This document shows positions 1 to 9,917 of a DNA stretch of 64,000 nucleotides, in pieces. The position numbers and the translations under genes were made by a program. Each line of letters opens with the position of its first letter. The stretch's first letter is position 1. The notes beneath the pieces are model-generated. The model worked only from the letters and a program-made list of their open reading frames with translations. It was not told the DNA's origin and made no database searches. The DNA is from Novosphingobium sp. SG707 (GTDB taxonomy: Bacteria; Pseudomonadota; Alphaproteobacteria; Sphingomonadales; Sphingomonadaceae): assembly GCF_012275515.1 (NCBI RefSeq), contig NZ_JAAZQL010000003.1:254833-318832 (forward strand), written 5' to 3'.

Positions 1-1
1 T

Positions 2-55
2 TACGGCGGACGCGGCTATTATGGCGGCCGGGGCTATTACGGCCACCATCGCTGA
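2..55 (+). CDS. 3' end of a Gly/Tyr/Arg-rich protein (partial)
   Basis: The window opens inside an open frame that reads as a tail of Gly, Tyr and Arg repeats ending in HHR before a TGA at 53-55. Only the last 17 residues are visible. Low-complexity GGRGYY tails occur in small secreted or RNA-binding proteins, but nothing here decides the family. The strong hairpin directly downstream supports a genuine gene end. Confidence 0.55.
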   Translation, partial: YGGRGYYGGRGYYGHHR

Positions 56-62
56 TCGTCAG

Positions 63-112
63 AGGGGGAGGGCCGGGCATCGCGCCCTCCCCCTTTCCCA
101 CGTTTTTTCTGA
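63..112 (+). terminator. Rho-independent terminator
   Basis: An 11-bp perfect stem, AGGGGGAGGGC pairing with GCCCTCCCCCT (63-73 with 84-94), has a 10-nt loop. TTT follows at once and a longer T run lies at 103-108. It sits 8 bp after the stop of the Gly/Tyr-rich frame. Confidence 0.75.
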
Positions 113-214
113 TCGTTGCGGCCCGCGCCATGGCTTTGCGGGGCCGCGCATGCATTGCTCTGTCGGCCCAGTTCCTCCTCGACGCGGCCCACCCGCACTG
201 ATAGCGCGACGCCC

Positions 215-1495
215 ATGACGCAAGCGCCCAGACACCCGCTGCATTACCGCGATTTCCAATTCTACTGGCTGGCCCGGCTGACGGCGATGCTGGGGCATAA
301 TGCGATGGTGATGGCGCTGGGCTGGGCGGTCTATGATGTGGCGCGGTCCAGCTATGGGGTGCGCGCCGCCGCGCTGCGGCTGGGGCTGGTGGGGCTGGCG
401 CAGTTTCTTCCCTTTCTGATCTGCAACCCGCTGGCCGGATTGGCAGCCGACCGGCATGACCGACGCAAGGTGGTGCGCGGCGCGCTGATCGGGCAATTGT
501 GCTTTCTCGTCCCGCTCTGCCTGCTGGCGGCGCGGGGCGGGCTGTCTCTGATGGTGCTGTATATTGTCGCGGCGGGCTTTGCGGCGGCGCGGGCCTTTTA
601 CATGCCGGCGATGAATGCGCTGCTTTCGGCCACGGTGCCGCCCGAGGCTTTGCCCCGCGCGATTGCGCTGGGGGCGATTGCCGGGCGCGTGGGGGGCATA
701 CTGGGGCCGGTGCTGGGCGGCTATGCCTATGCGGTATCGCCGGGGGCGGCGTTTGGTTTTGCCGCGGTGCTGGTGGCCCTTTCGCTGGCGGCGCAAATCC
801 TGATCAGCGCGGATGCCGCCCATTCACGCGGATCGCCGGGCGGCCCGCTTGAACTGATGCGTGAAGGTCTGGTCTATGTCCGCTCGAATCGGCTGCTGTT
901 CGGCACGATCACGCTGGATATGTTCGCCACTCTGCTGGGCGGGGTGACAGCGCTGCTGCCGGTCTATGCGCGCGATATCCTGCATGTCGGGCCGGACGGG
1001 CTGGGGCTGCTGCGGGCGGCCTCCTCGGTGGGCGCGCTGGGCACGGCGCTGTTCGTGTCATGGCGGCCGGTGGGCGATCATGTCGGGGCCAAGATGCTGG
1101 GCTCTGTGGGCATCTATGGCGTCTTTACCGTGGTGTTCGGCCTGTCCACCTCCTTCTGGCTCTCGGCGGGCTGTCTGGCGCTGCTGGGGGCGGCCGATAT
1201 GGTCTCGGTGCTGATCCGCCAGACCCTGATGCAGCTTTCCACCCCCGATGACATGCGCGGGCGGGTAGGGGCCATCTCGACGCTCTTCGTCTCGGCCTCG
1301 AATGAATTGGGCGAGATGGAATCAGGTCTTGCCGCCGCGCTGATGGGGCCGGTGGGGGCTGCGGTGTTTGGCGGGGTCGCCTCCATCGTGATCGCGGCGG
1401 GCTGGGCGCGGCTGTTTCCCGTGTTGCTGGGCGCCCATGGATTTGAAAACCGTCCGTTTGAACGCCGCCCGCCGGAAAGCCAGTCGCCGGTTTAG
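215..1495 (+). CDS. MFS transporter, putative exporter (EntS-like MFS_3 family)
   Basis: The 426-residue product is a polytopic membrane protein with about twelve hydrophobic segments and the cytoplasmic loop LAADRHDRRKVV, which matches the MFS signature between helices 2 and 3. The overall pattern, including the late loop DDMRGRVGAI, fits the transmembrane secretion effector/EntS group of drug or siderophore exporters. The substrate cannot be read from sequence. An ATG at 215 beginning MTQAPRHP is chosen over the upstream start at 116 because the extra 33 residues are low-complexity and non-hydrophobic. It stands alone between the upstream terminator and the next promoter region. Confidence 0.8.
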   Translation: MTQAPRHPLHYRDFQFYWLARLTAMLGHNAMVMALGWAVYDVARSSYGVRAAALRLGLVGLAQFLPFLICNPLAGLAADRHDRRKVVRGALIGQLCFLVPLCLLAARGGLSLMVLYIVAAGFAAARAFYMPAMNALLSATVPPEALPRAIALGAIAGRVGGILGPVLGGYAYAVSPGAAFGFAAVLVALSLAAQILISADAAHSRGSPGGPLELMREGLVYVRSNRLLFGTITLDMFATLLGGVTALLPVYARDILHVGPDGLGLLRAASSVGALGTALFVSWRPVGDHVGAKMLGSVGIYGVFTVVFGLSTSFWLSAGCLALLGAADMVSVLIRQTLMQLSTPDDMRGRVGAISTLFVSASNELGEMESGLAAALMGPVGAAVFGGVASIVIAAGWARLFPVLLGAHGFENRPFERRPPESQSPV

Positions 1496-1587
1496 GCGCG
1501 CATCCATGCTTGATCGCTCTTGTTCGATGCCGACTTGCAAATCGACACTTGAAGGCGCGGCGGGCAGAAACAATATGGTTTGCAATT

Positions 1588-1601
1588 TGGGAGCGCTACC
1601 A
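1588..1601. promoter_or_regulatory. LacI-family-type operator
   Basis: TGGGAGCGCTACCA is a 14-bp palindrome with one mismatched pair around a central AGCGCT. It resembles the TGGTAGCGCTACCA type of operator bound by LacI-family sugar regulators. It lies 44 bp before the aldehyde dehydrogenase start, where a repressor would block transcription. No LacI gene is present in the window. Confidence 0.5.
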
Positions 1602-1644
1602 TAAACAGCAGCCCCAAGAGTTTTAAGCCAGCCAAGGAGCCACC

Positions 1645-3210
1645 ATGTCCTCTGCCACTTCGGGCGCCTATCTGATCGGCGCCGCGCGCCGCACCGGTAC
1701 CGCCAGCTTCACCGGAATCGAAGCCGCCACCGGCAAGGCGCTGGAGGGCGATTTCGCCATCACCACCGCCGATGACATTGCGCAGGCATGCGCTCTGGCC
1801 GGAGCAGCGTTCGACGCCTATCGCGAAACCACGCCCGAGGCGCGCGCCGCTTTCCTCGACGCCATCGCCGCCGCGCTGGAGGCCCGCGCCGAAGCCATCG
1901 TCTCTCGCGCCATGCTGGAAAGCGGATTGCCGCAGGGCCGCCTGAACGGCGAGCTGGGCCGCACCACCGGCCAGTTGCGCATGTTTGCCAAGGTCCTGCG
2001 CGAAGGCGACTGGGCGGGCGCGATTATTGAACCCGCGCTGCCCGAACGTCAGCCCCTGCCCCGCCCCGATCTGCGCGCGCGCCAGATTGCCGTCGGCCCG
2101 GTCGCGGTGTTCGGCGCGTCGAACTTCCCGCTGGCCTTTTCGGTGGCGGGCGGCGACACGGCTTCGGCGCTGGCCGCCGGTTGCCCGGTGGTGGTCAAAG
2201 CCCATCCGGCCCATCCCGGCACATCTCTGCTGGCGGGCGAAGCGATTGCCGAAGCGGTGGCCGCCTGCGGCCTGCCCGAGGGCGTGTTCAGCCTGATCCA
2301 AGGGCCGGGCAATGACATCGGCACCGCACTGGTGGCCAATCCGCATATCAAGGCGGTGGGCTTTACCGGATCGCGGGCGGGCGGTCTGGCGCTGATGGCG
2401 GTGGCGGCAAGCCGCGCAGAGCCCATTCCGGTCTATGCCGAAATGTCCTCGATCAATCCGGTGCTGCTCTTCCCCGCCGCTCTGGCCAACCGCGCCGAGG
2501 ATCTGGGCCGCGCCTATGTCGGCTCGCTCAGCCTGTTTGCGGGCCAGTTCTGCACCAACCCCGGCGTGGTCGTCGCGCTCGATGGCCCCGACCTCGACCG
2601 CTTCCTTGGCGCGGCCAGCGAAGCGCTCAAGGGCGTGGCTCCGCAGGTGATGCTGACGGGCGGGATCGCGGCCGCCTATGCGCGCGGGATCGAGACGCTG
2701 AGCGGGGCCGAGGGCGTTTCCGTGCTGGCCGCCGGGCCGGATGGCGATGCGCAATGCGGCGCGGCGCGCCTGCTGGCGGTCGATGCGGCCGATCTGCTGA
2801 GCAATCCGGCGCTGACCCATGAGGTCTTCGGCCCCTCCTCGCTGGTCATCCGGTGTCAGGATGCGGCCCAGATCGTCGCGGTTCTCGAAGGGCTCGAAGG
2901 ACAGTTGACCGCCACGCTCCATATCGACGAGGCCGACTATCCGTTGGCTGCCCCGCTGCTGCCCATTCTGGAGCGCAAAGTCGGGCGCATCCTCGCCAAT
3001 GGCTGGCCCACGGGCGTCGAGGTTTCGCGCAGCATGGTCCATGGCGGCCCCTTCCCGGCCACGTCCGATCCGCGCACGACATCGGTGGGGGCGATGGCGA
3101 TCCACCGTTTCCTTCGCCCGGTCTGCTATCAGGCGCTGCCCGATGCGCTGTTGCCTGATGCGCTCAAGGCCGCCAATCCGCTGGGCCTGCCCCGCCGTCA
3201 GTTCGACTGA
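1645..3210 (+). CDS. NADP-dependent aldehyde dehydrogenase, probable alpha-ketoglutarate-semialdehyde dehydrogenase
   Basis: The 521-residue product is a cytosolic ALDH-superfamily enzyme. The GASNFPLAFSVAGGD stretch near residue 155, which precedes the VVKAHP segment, the FTGSRAGG glycine turn, the catalytic glutamate E266 in YAEMSS and the nucleophile C303 in GQFCTNPG are all visible. This fingerprint and length fit the class that oxidises 2,5-dioxovalerate to alpha-ketoglutarate at the end of the oxidative pentose/hexuronate pathway. The start is supported by AAGGAG 7 nt upstream. The LacI-like operator upstream agrees with sugar-acid control. Other ALDH substrates cannot be excluded. A dicarboxylate-type transporter gene follows 2 kb downstream. 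Confidence 0.85.
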   Translation: MSSATSGAYLIGAARRTGTASFTGIEAATGKALEGDFAITTADDIAQACALAGAAFDAYRETTPEARAAFLDAIAAALEARAEAIVSRAMLESGLPQGRLNGELGRTTGQLRMFAKVLREGDWAGAIIEPALPERQPLPRPDLRARQIAVGPVAVFGASNFPLAFSVAGGDTASALAAGCPVVVKAHPAHPGTSLLAGEAIAEAVAACGLPEGVFSLIQGPGNDIGTALVANPHIKAVGFTGSRAGGLALMAVAASRAEPIPVYAEMSSINPVLLFPAALANRAEDLGRAYVGSLSLFAGQFCTNPGVVVALDGPDLDRFLGAASEALKGVAPQVMLTGGIAAAYARGIETLSGAEGVSVLAAGPDGDAQCGAARLLAVDAADLLSNPALTHEVFGPSSLVIRCQDAAQIVAVLEGLEGQLTATLHIDEADYPLAAPLLPILERKVGRILANGWPTGVEVSRSMVHGGPFPATSDPRTTSVGAMAIHRFLRPVCYQALPDALLPDALKAANPLGLPRRQFD

Positions 3211-3280
3211 CAGGGAAAACCCCCGCAACGCAAACATGCCCCCCTCTGGAATTCGGCGCGCGCCGCGCCATATGGGGGGC

Positions 3281-3721
3281 ATGACAAGCGAGCCCATAAC
3301 AAGCGAGATCGTGATCTGTCCGCATTGCGGGGGCGCAAACCGCGTGGCGCGCGAAAGGCTGGCCGATGGGCCGCAATGCGGCAAATGCCACAAGGGCCTG
3401 TTCACCGGCCATCCCTTGGCGGTGGACGCCGCCGCTTTTGCCGCCCATGTCCATCGCGGCACGTTGCCGGTGCTGGTCGATTTCTGGGCGCCGTGGTGCG
3501 GGCCGTGCCGGTCGATGGCGCCCGCCTATGAACAGGCGACGGCCGCGCTCGAACCCTTTATCCGCGTGGTCAAGGTCGATACCGAAGCCGAGCAGGGATT
3601 GGGCTCCACCTATGGCATTCGCTCGATCCCCACGCTGATGCTGATCCGTGGCGGGCGCGAGATCCGGCGGCAGGCGGGCGCGATGGATGCGCGCCGGATC
3701 ATTGAATGGGCGCGCGCGTGA
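3281..3721 (+). CDS. trxC: Thioredoxin TrxC (thioredoxin 2)
   Basis: The 146-residue product has an N-terminal zinc-binding segment with two CxxC pairs (CPHC and CGKC) followed by a thioredoxin fold with the redox site WCGPC and the cis-proline loop SIPTLML. This two-part layout is the hallmark of TrxC, a cytosolic disulfide reductase used under oxidative stress. The ATG at 3281 follows a GGGGGG tract. Its stop overlaps the start of the truncated haemoglobin gene, so the two are probably co-transcribed and act in redox or NO stress. Confidence 0.9.
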   Translation: MTSEPITSEIVICPHCGGANRVARERLADGPQCGKCHKGLFTGHPLAVDAAAFAAHVHRGTLPVLVDFWAPWCGPCRSMAPAYEQATAALEPFIRVVKVDTEAEQGLGSTYGIRSIPTLMLIRGGREIRRQAGAMDARRIIEWARA

Positions 3722-4110
3722 GCCAGACGCCCTATGACGCCTTTGGCGGCGAAGCGACCGTGCGGGCGCTGGTGGCGCGTTTCTATGCGCTGATGGACCG
3801 CCTGCCCGAGGCCAAGGCCTGCCGCGATGTGCATCCGCCTTCCCTTGCGCGGGCCGAGGAGAAATTGTTCGAATATCTGACCGGATGGCTGGGCGGGCCG
3901 CCGCTCTATACCGACAAATATGGCCATCCGCGCCTGCGTATGCGTCATTTCGTTGCCCCCATCGGCGCGGCGGAGATCGAGGGCTGGCTCCTGTGTTTTC
4001 GTCAGGCATGGACCGAAACGATCCCGCAATCCGCGCTGTCCGACACAATTCTTGAAAAGGTCGAGGCGCTGGGCTGGCATATGGCCAACCAGCCGGAGCA
4101 GGCAAGCTGA
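3718..4110 (+). CDS. Group II truncated haemoglobin
   Basis: The 130-residue product carries the 2-on-2 globin pattern of group II: RFYALMD in helix B, the segment W-LGGPPLYTDKYGHPRLRMRHF with the proximal histidine region, and a distal-site tryptophan in EGWLLCF. Such proteins bind O2 or NO and often act in NO detoxification or redox metabolism. The GTG at 3718 overlaps the trxC stop (GTGA) and gives the usual MSQTPYDAFGG start; an in-frame ATG lies at 3706. Translational coupling to trxC points to a shared stress role. Confidence 0.88.
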   Translation: MSQTPYDAFGGEATVRALVARFYALMDRLPEAKACRDVHPPSLARAEEKLFEYLTGWLGGPPLYTDKYGHPRLRMRHFVAPIGAAEIEGWLLCFRQAWTETIPQSALSDTILEKVEALGWHMANQPEQAS

Positions 4111-4190
4111 GCTAATTTACGCCTATCTCCCTGCGCGATACGGGATTATTACCGTCGGCCTGCCCATTGCCGGGCGCTGAGAGCTGACTG

Positions 4191-5348
4191 ATGACCGATC
4201 TTGCCGCAAGAATCGCCCCTCTGGTGGCGCTGCGCCGCGATATTCATGCCCATCCCGAACTGGGCTTTGCCGAGCATCGCACGGCGGGAGTGTTGGCCGA
4301 GGCGCTGCGCGCCATCGGACTGGAGGTGCATGAGGGCATCGGCGGGACCGGGGTGGTGGCGACGTTGCGGGCGGGAAATGGCCCCCGCTCGATTGGATTG
4401 CGCGCGGATATGGACGCGCTGCCCATCGATGAGAAAACCGGCCTGCCTTACGCCAGCACGATTCCGGGATGTTTTCACGGCTGCGGGCATGACGGGCATA
4501 TGGCGATGCTGCTGGGCGCGGCGCAGGCTTTGGCGGCCGATCATGGCGGCCTGAACGGCACCGTCCATTTCATTTTCCAGCCCGCCGAGGAAGGCCAAGG
4601 CGGCGCCAAGGCGATGATCGAGGACGGTCTGTTCGACCGCTTCCCGTGTGATCGCGTCTATGCGCTGCACAATTGGCCCAGCCTGCCCGCAGGCACGATC
4701 GCCACGCGCGCCGGGCCGATCATGGGGGCGGCGGATCGGTTTACCATCCTGCTCAAGGGCAAGGGCGGCCATGCCGCGATCCCGCATGATGCCCATGACG
4801 TGGTGCTGGCCGGCGCCGCTCTGGTGCAGCAATTGCACTCCATCGTCGCGCGCAACATCCCGGCCAGCGCCAATGCGGTGCTGTCCATCACTCAGATCCA
4901 TGGCGGGCAGGCCTTCAACGTGATCCCGCATGAGATGAGCGTGGGCGGCACGGTGCGAACCTTTGACCCGGCGGTTCAGGACCGGATCGAACAGCGCCTG
5001 CGCCAGATCGCATCGGGCATTGCGGCCAGTTTCGAGGTGGAGGCCAGCGTGGAATATAGCCGCTATTACCCCGCCACGATCAATGATCCGCAAGCGGCGC
5101 AGGATGCGCTGGATGCGGCCGCCACTGTGGGCACCGCTCTGCGCGCGCCTGAACCTGCGGCCACCTCAGAGGATTTCTCCTTTATGCTGCAGGTCCGCCC
5201 CGGCGCCTATATCTGGCTGGGCCAAGGGGTGGGCGACAATCCGCCCCCGCTGCACAATCCGCATTATGATTTCAATGATGGGGTGATGGAGACGGGCATT
5301 CGGCTGCATCTGGCGCTGGTGCGGCATTGGTTGGGGGATGCGGCGTGA
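4191..5348 (+). CDS. M20 family amidohydrolase (hippurate hydrolase-like)
   Basis: The 385-residue product is a metallopeptidase-fold amidohydrolase. Metal-binding motifs are in order: [12 protein letters not shown] near residue 15, [33 protein letters not shown] with the catalytic glutamate pair, and a late TSEDFSFM. This order is typical of the M20D HipO/AbgB/IAA-amino-acid hydrolase group that cleaves N-acyl amino acids. The ATG at 4191 starts directly after a short gap. The stop overlaps the GTG of the downstream transporter, suggesting uptake and hydrolysis of the same class of compound. Confidence 0.87.
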   Translation: MTDLAARIAPLVALRRDIHAHPELGFAEHRTAGVLAEALRAIGLEVHEGIGGTGVVATLRAGNGPRSIGLRADMDALPIDEKTGLPYASTIPGCFHGCGHDGHMAMLLGAAQALAADHGGLNGTVHFIFQPAEEGQGGAKAMIEDGLFDRFPCDRVYALHNWPSLPAGTIATRAGPIMGAADRFTILLKGKGGHAAIPHDAHDVVLAGAALVQQLHSIVARNIPASANAVLSITQIHGGQAFNVIPHEMSVGGTVRTFDPAVQDRIEQRLRQIASGIAASFEVEASVEYSRYYPATINDPQAAQDALDAAATVGTALRAPEPAATSEDFSFMLQVRPGAYIWLGQGVGDNPPPLHNPHYDFNDGVMETGIRLHLALVRHWLGDAA

Positions 5349-6607
5349 GCCAGAAGCAAGGCAGCATCGGCGCGATTGTCGCGGCCTCCAGCGGCAATCT
5401 GGTCGAATGGTTCGATTTTTACATCTACGCCTTCTGCTCGATCTATTTCGCCGGGGCCTTTTTTCCCAAGGCCGACCCCACCGGGCAATTGCTCAACACG
5501 GCGGGGGTGTTTGCGGCGGGGTTCCTGATGCGGCCCATCGGCGGCTGGTGGTTCGGGCGGTTTGCCGATCGGCATGGACGGCGGCTTGCGCTGGTCATTT
5601 CGGTGGTGACGATGGCGGCGGGGTCTTTGGCCATCGCCTGCCTGCCCACCCATGCCAGCATCGGCGTCTGGGCGCCCACGCTGCTGGTGGCGGCGCGGCT
5701 GGTGCAGGGTTTCGCGCTGGGCGGCGAATATGGCACGGCGGCCACCTATATGAGCGAGATCGCCACCGAAGGACGTCGCGGGTTTCTCTCATCCTTTCAA
5801 TATGTCACGCTGGTGGGTGGGCAATTGCTGGCCGCGCTGCTGGTGGTGATCCTGCAATCGCTCCTGCCTGAGGCGGAGTTGAAGGCTTGGGGCTGGCGCA
5901 TTCCCTTTGTGATCGGGGCGCTGGCGGCGCTGGTGGCCTTGGCCGCGCGGTCGCGGCTGGAGGAAAGCGGCAGCGCCGAGGCGCGTCAGGCCGAGGAGGC
6001 GGGCAGCCTGATCGCCCTGCTGCGCCAATATCCGCGCGCGTTCCTTTCGGTGCTGGGCTTTACGGCGGGCGGGTCTTTGGCCTTTTACACCTTCACCACC
6101 TATATGCAGAAATATCTGGTCAATTCGGCGGGCCTGCCGATCACCACGGCCAGTCGGGTGATGACGGTCAGCCTGTTTCTGTTCATGATTATGCAGCCGG
6201 TGATGGGCGCGCTCTCGGACCGGATCGGGCGGCGGGCCAATATGCTGATCTTCAGCGGCGGGCTGGCGGTGCTGACGGTGCCGCTGATCGCACTGTTGCA
6301 AAAGGCCGGGTCGCCGCTGATGGCGGGTGCGCTGATCTGTGTGGCCATGCTCTTGATGAGTTTCTACACCTCGATTTCGGGCATCATCAAGGCCGAGCTG
6401 TTCCCCACGCAGGTGCGCGCCTTGGGCGTCGGCTTTTCCTATGCGCTGGCCAATGCGATCTTTGGCGGGACGGCGGAATATGCCGCGCTCTGGGCCAAAC
6501 AGGCGGGGCATGAGGGCGCGTTCTACTGGTATGTCAGCGCGATGATGGTGATGGTTTTCCTAGTCAGCCTGAGCCTGCCGCGCCGCGCGCCCTATCTGCG
6601 TGATTGA
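5345..6607 (+). CDS. MHS-family MFS transporter (KgtP-like)
   Basis: The 420-residue, twelve-helix protein begins with [16 protein letters not shown], the diagnostic first-helix motif of the metabolite:H+ symporter family. It also has [13 protein letters not shown] after helix 2 and [21 protein letters not shown] in helices 4-5. Relatives carry alpha-ketoglutarate, proline/betaine or other carboxylates. The GTG at 5345 overlaps the stop of the M20 hydrolase gene and removes the implausible MVGGCG prefix. Co-transcription suggests uptake of an acylated amino acid or its product. Confidence 0.85.
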   Translation: MSQKQGSIGAIVAASSGNLVEWFDFYIYAFCSIYFAGAFFPKADPTGQLLNTAGVFAAGFLMRPIGGWWFGRFADRHGRRLALVISVVTMAAGSLAIACLPTHASIGVWAPTLLVAARLVQGFALGGEYGTAATYMSEIATEGRRGFLSSFQYVTLVGGQLLAALLVVILQSLLPEAELKAWGWRIPFVIGALAALVALAARSRLEESGSAEARQAEEAGSLIALLRQYPRAFLSVLGFTAGGSLAFYTFTTYMQKYLVNSAGLPITTASRVMTVSLFLFMIMQPVMGALSDRIGRRANMLIFSGGLAVLTVPLIALLQKAGSPLMAGALICVAMLLMSFYTSISGIIKAELFPTQVRALGVGFSYALANAIFGGTAEYAALWAKQAGHEGAFYWYVSAMMVMVFLVSLSLPRRAPYLRD

Positions 6608-6747
6608 GCGCGGCTCATAAGCGTCATCAAAACGCAAAAGATAGCTTTGGGCCGCGATAGAAAAGCCATGGGGCCAATTGCGCCCTGCCGCGTGTAGTAG
6701 GCTGGCCAAGCCGTTTGGCGCCTTATTGCAATTCCCGGAGTGAACCC

Positions 6748-7668
6748 ATGTCCCAAGGTTTGGCCCGATCCACGCTCACGCATTTGGAGCGCTTGGAGGC
6801 CGAGAGCATTCACATCATCCGCGAGGTGGTGGCCGAGGCGGAGAACCCGGTGATGCTTTATTCGGTGGGCAAGGACAGCGCGGTGATGCTGCATCTGGCG
6901 CGCAAGGCGTTTTATCCCGCGCCGCCGCCCTTCCCGCTGCTGCATGTCGATACGACGTGGAAATTCCGCGCGATGTATGACCTGCGCAACAAGATGGCCG
7001 AACTGTCGGGCATGGAACTGCTGGTCTATCAGAACCCCGAGGCCAAGGAGCGCGGGATCAATCCGTTCGACCATGGCGCTCTCCACACCGACATGTGGAA
7101 GACGGAAGGGTTGAAGCAGGCGCTGGACAAATATGGTTTCGACGCGGCCTTTGGCGGCGCGCGGCGCGACGAGGAAAAGAGCCGCGCCAAGGAGCGCATC
7201 TTCTCCTTCCGCACCGCCAGCCACGGCTGGGACCCGAAGAACCAGCGCCCGGAACTCTGGAACCTCTACAACGCCAAGAAGGCCAAGGGTGAGAGCATCC
7301 GCGTCTTCCCGATCAGCAACTGGACCGAGCTGGACGTGTGGCAATATATCCACCTCAACGACATCCCGATCGTGCCGCTCTACTTCGCCGAGGAACGCCC
7401 GACGGTGGAGCGCGACGGGATGCTGCTGATGGTCGATGATGACCGCTTCCCCTTGCAGCCCGGCGAAGTGCCGGTGATGCGTTCGATCCGTTTCCGCACG
7501 CTGGGTTGCTATCCGCTGACGGGCGCGGTGGAAAGCAGCGCCAAGACCCTGCCCGAAGTCATTCAGGAAACCTTGCTGACCACCACCAGCGAGCGGCAGG
7601 GGCGCGCCATCGACAAGGATGCGGGCGGCGCAGGCATGGAAGTCAAAAAGCAGCAGGGGTATTTCTGA
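6748..7668 (+). CDS. cysD: Sulfate adenylyltransferase subunit 2
   Basis: The 306-residue product belongs to the PAPS-reductase/ATP sulfurylase fold, with the PP-loop [11 protein letters not shown] near residue 35. The conserved [15 protein letters not shown] segment and the C-terminal [16 protein letters not shown] follow. With CysN it makes adenosine 5'-phosphosulfate from sulfate and ATP. Start [10 protein letters not shown] at 6748 lies behind a CCCGGAG ribosome site. Its stop and the cysNC start share one base (TGATG), so translation is coupled. Confidence 0.95.
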   Translation: MSQGLARSTLTHLERLEAESIHIIREVVAEAENPVMLYSVGKDSAVMLHLARKAFYPAPPPFPLLHVDTTWKFRAMYDLRNKMAELSGMELLVYQNPEAKERGINPFDHGALHTDMWKTEGLKQALDKYGFDAAFGGARRDEEKSRAKERIFSFRTASHGWDPKNQRPELWNLYNAKKAKGESIRVFPISNWTELDVWQYIHLNDIPIVPLYFAEERPTVERDGMLLMVDDDRFPLQPGEVPVMRSIRFRTLGCYPLTGAVESSAKTLPEVIQETLLTTTSERQGRAIDKDAGGAGMEVKKQQGYF

Positions 7669-9620
7669 TGACCGATACCACCCATCCGGAACCGGTTTAC
7701 GTCGTCGACTCGCTGATTGCCGAGGACATCGACGCCTATCTCGACACGCATCAGCACAAGACGATGCTGCGCTTCATCACCTGCGGGTCGGTGGACGATG
7801 GCAAATCGACGCTGATCGGGCGCCTGCTGTACGATTCGAAGATGATCTTTGAAGATCAGCTTGCCGCCCTTGAGGCCGATTCCAAAAAGGTCGGCACGCA
7901 GGGTCAGGGCATCGATTTCGCCCTGCTCGTCGATGGTCTGGCCGCAGAGCGCGAACAGGGCATCACGATCGACGTGGCCTATCGCTTCTTCAACACCGAA
8001 AAGCGCAAGTTCATCGTCGCCGATACGCCCGGCCATGAACAATATACCCGCAACATGGTGACGGGTGCCTCGACGGCTGACCTCGCCGTAATCCTGATCG
8101 ATGCGCGCAAGGGTGTGCTGACGCAGACCCGCCGCCACTCGTTTCTGGCCCACCTGATCGGCATCCGCAACATCGTGCTGGCGGTCAACAAGATGGATCT
8201 GGTGGATTACAGCCAGAGCCGCTTTGACGAGATCGTCGCCGATTACCGCGCCTTTGCCAGCAGCATCGGCATCGAGGACTTCGTGGCCCTACCCATCTCG
8301 GGCTATATGGGCGACAATATCACCACCCTGTCGGACAACACGCCCTGGTATGCCGCCCCGGCCTATTTCGGGCGCAGCCTTGTCGATCATCTCGAAACGG
8401 TCGAGGTCGACACCACGCGCGATTTGGCCAAGCCCTTCCGCATGCCGGTGCAGTGGGTCAACCGCCCCAACCTCGACTTCCGCGGCTTTGCGGGCCTCAT
8501 CGCCAGCGGCAGCATTCGCCCGGGCGACGCCATCCGCGTCCTGCCCAGCGGCAAGACCAGCACGGTGGAGCGCATCGTGACGCTGGACGGCGATTTGCCG
8601 CAAGCCGTTGCAGGCCAGTCGGTCACGCTGACCTTTGCTGACGAAATCGACTGCTCGCGCGGCGATGTCATCGCTCTGGCCGACAATCCGCCGCAGGTGG
8701 CCGATCAGTTCGAGGCCAGCGTGGTGTGGATGGCCGATCATGCGCTGATCCCCGGCCGCGCCTATTGGCTCAAGATCGGCACGCAGATGGTTTCGGCCAC
8801 GGTGCAGGCGCCCAAATATACGATCAACGTCAACACGATGGAGCATTGCGCGGCGAAAACGCTGGAGCTGAACGCCATCGGCGTGGCGGAAATCACCACC
8901 GACCGCCCGATCACGTTTGAACCCTATGCCGACAATCGCGCGCTGGGCGGCTTCATCCTGATCGACAAGATCGGAAACAGCACGGTGGCGGCGGGCATGC
9001 TGCACTTCAGCCTGCGCCGCGCCCAGAACGTGCATTGGCAGGCGCTGGACGTGACGCGCGAGGCCCGCGCCGAAATCAAGAACCAGCGCCCCGGCGTGCT
9101 GTGGTTCACCGGCCTGTCGGGTTCGGGCAAATCGACCATCGCCAATCTGGTCGAGAAAAAGCTTCATGCCTTGGGCAAGCACACGTTCCTGCTGGATGGC
9201 GACAATGTGCGCCACGGGCTCAACAAGGATCTGGGCTTTACCGAAGCCGACCGCATCGAAAACATCCGCCGGGTGGGCGAGGTGTCGCGTCTGATGACGG
9301 ATGCGGGCCTGATCGTGCTGACAGCCTTTATCAGCCCGTTCCGCGCCGAACGCGATCTGGCGCGCAGCCTGACGCCGGAGGGCGAATTCTTCGAGGTCTT
9401 CATCGACACGCCTTTGGACGTGGCCGAGGCGCGCGATGTGAAGGGCCTGTACAAAAAGGCCCGTTCGGGGGCGCTCAAGAACTTCACCGGGATCGACAGC
9501 CCCTATGAAGCGCCGGAAAACCCCGAAATCCGCATCGACACCACCAAGATCAGCCCGGCCGACGCCGCCGAACTGATCGTCGCCAAATTGCTCGGTGACT
9601 ACTGGATGCCGGAAATCTGA
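7668..9620 (+). CDS. cysN: Bifunctional sulfate adenylyltransferase subunit 1 / adenylylsulfate kinase
   Basis: The 650-residue fusion joins a CysN GTPase to a C-terminal CysC APS kinase. The GTPase part shows the P-loop [10 protein letters not shown] near residue 40, [12 protein letters not shown] and NKMD. The kinase part shows a second P-loop GLSGSGKST near residue 482, then [10 protein letters not shown] and the [13 protein letters not shown] loop. GTP hydrolysis drives APS synthesis and the kinase domain converts APS to PAPS in the cytosol. The NC fusion is usual in alphaproteobacteria. The gene sits second in the operon, one base overlapping cysD. Confidence 0.95.
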   Translation: MTDTTHPEPVYVVDSLIAEDIDAYLDTHQHKTMLRFITCGSVDDGKSTLIGRLLYDSKMIFEDQLAALEADSKKVGTQGQGIDFALLVDGLAAEREQGITIDVAYRFFNTEKRKFIVADTPGHEQYTRNMVTGASTADLAVILIDARKGVLTQTRRHSFLAHLIGIRNIVLAVNKMDLVDYSQSRFDEIVADYRAFASSIGIEDFVALPISGYMGDNITTLSDNTPWYAAPAYFGRSLVDHLETVEVDTTRDLAKPFRMPVQWVNRPNLDFRGFAGLIASGSIRPGDAIRVLPSGKTSTVERIVTLDGDLPQAVAGQSVTLTFADEIDCSRGDVIALADNPPQVADQFEASVVWMADHALIPGRAYWLKIGTQMVSATVQAPKYTINVNTMEHCAAKTLELNAIGVAEITTDRPITFEPYADNRALGGFILIDKIGNSTVAAGMLHFSLRRAQNVHWQALDVTREARAEIKNQRPGVLWFTGLSGSGKSTIANLVEKKLHALGKHTFLLDGDNVRHGLNKDLGFTEADRIENIRRVGEVSRLMTDAGLIVLTAFISPFRAERDLARSLTPEGEFFEVFIDTPLDVAEARDVKGLYKKARSGALKNFTGIDSPYEAPENPEIRIDTTKISPADAAELIVAKLLGDYWMPEI

Positions 9621-9665
9621 GCCGCTATGGGTTCGGGCATAATAAAGCTGGGAGTGAAGTAGAAG

Positions 9666-9917
9666 ATGTTGCTCTTCAATGGCCATGAATCCCATAGCCG
9701 CTCGCTGATCAAGGGTATCAGCTGGCGCGTTCTGGGCAGCATCGACACGTTCATTCTCAGCTGGCTGTTCTCCGGCAATGCCAAGACAGCGGGCGCCATC
9801 GCCAGCACCGAGATCATCACCAAGGTGCTGCTCTATTACTTCCATGAACGTGTGTGGAGCTCGATCAACTGGGGCGCGCAGCGCGCCGCCCCCAATGATC
9901 CGGCGGCGGAAATCTGA
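9666..9917 (+). CDS. DUF2061 small membrane protein
   Basis: The 83-residue protein starts HESHSRSLIKGISWRVLGSIDTF, the hallmark of the DUF2061 family, and has two short hydrophobic helices with the conserved EIITKVLLYYFHERVW at the end. The function of the family is not established. Its gene lies between cysNC (45 bp before) and cysQ (one-base TGATG overlap), so it is part of the sulfate assimilation operon and may assist transport or membrane anchoring, which is inference. Confidence 0.82.
   Translation: MLLFNGHESHSRSLIKGISWRVLGSIDTFILSWLFSGNAKTAGAIASTEIITKVLLYYFHERVWSSINWGAQRAAPNDPAAEI

Noticed and set aside
1492..3462. 656-codon minus-strand open frame
   Set aside because: It is antisense to the aldehyde dehydrogenase and trxC, which have clear family motifs; the composition is typical of a shadow frame.
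8289..9845. 518-codon minus-strand open frame
   Set aside because: It is antisense to cysNC, whose GTPase and kinase motifs are unmistakable.
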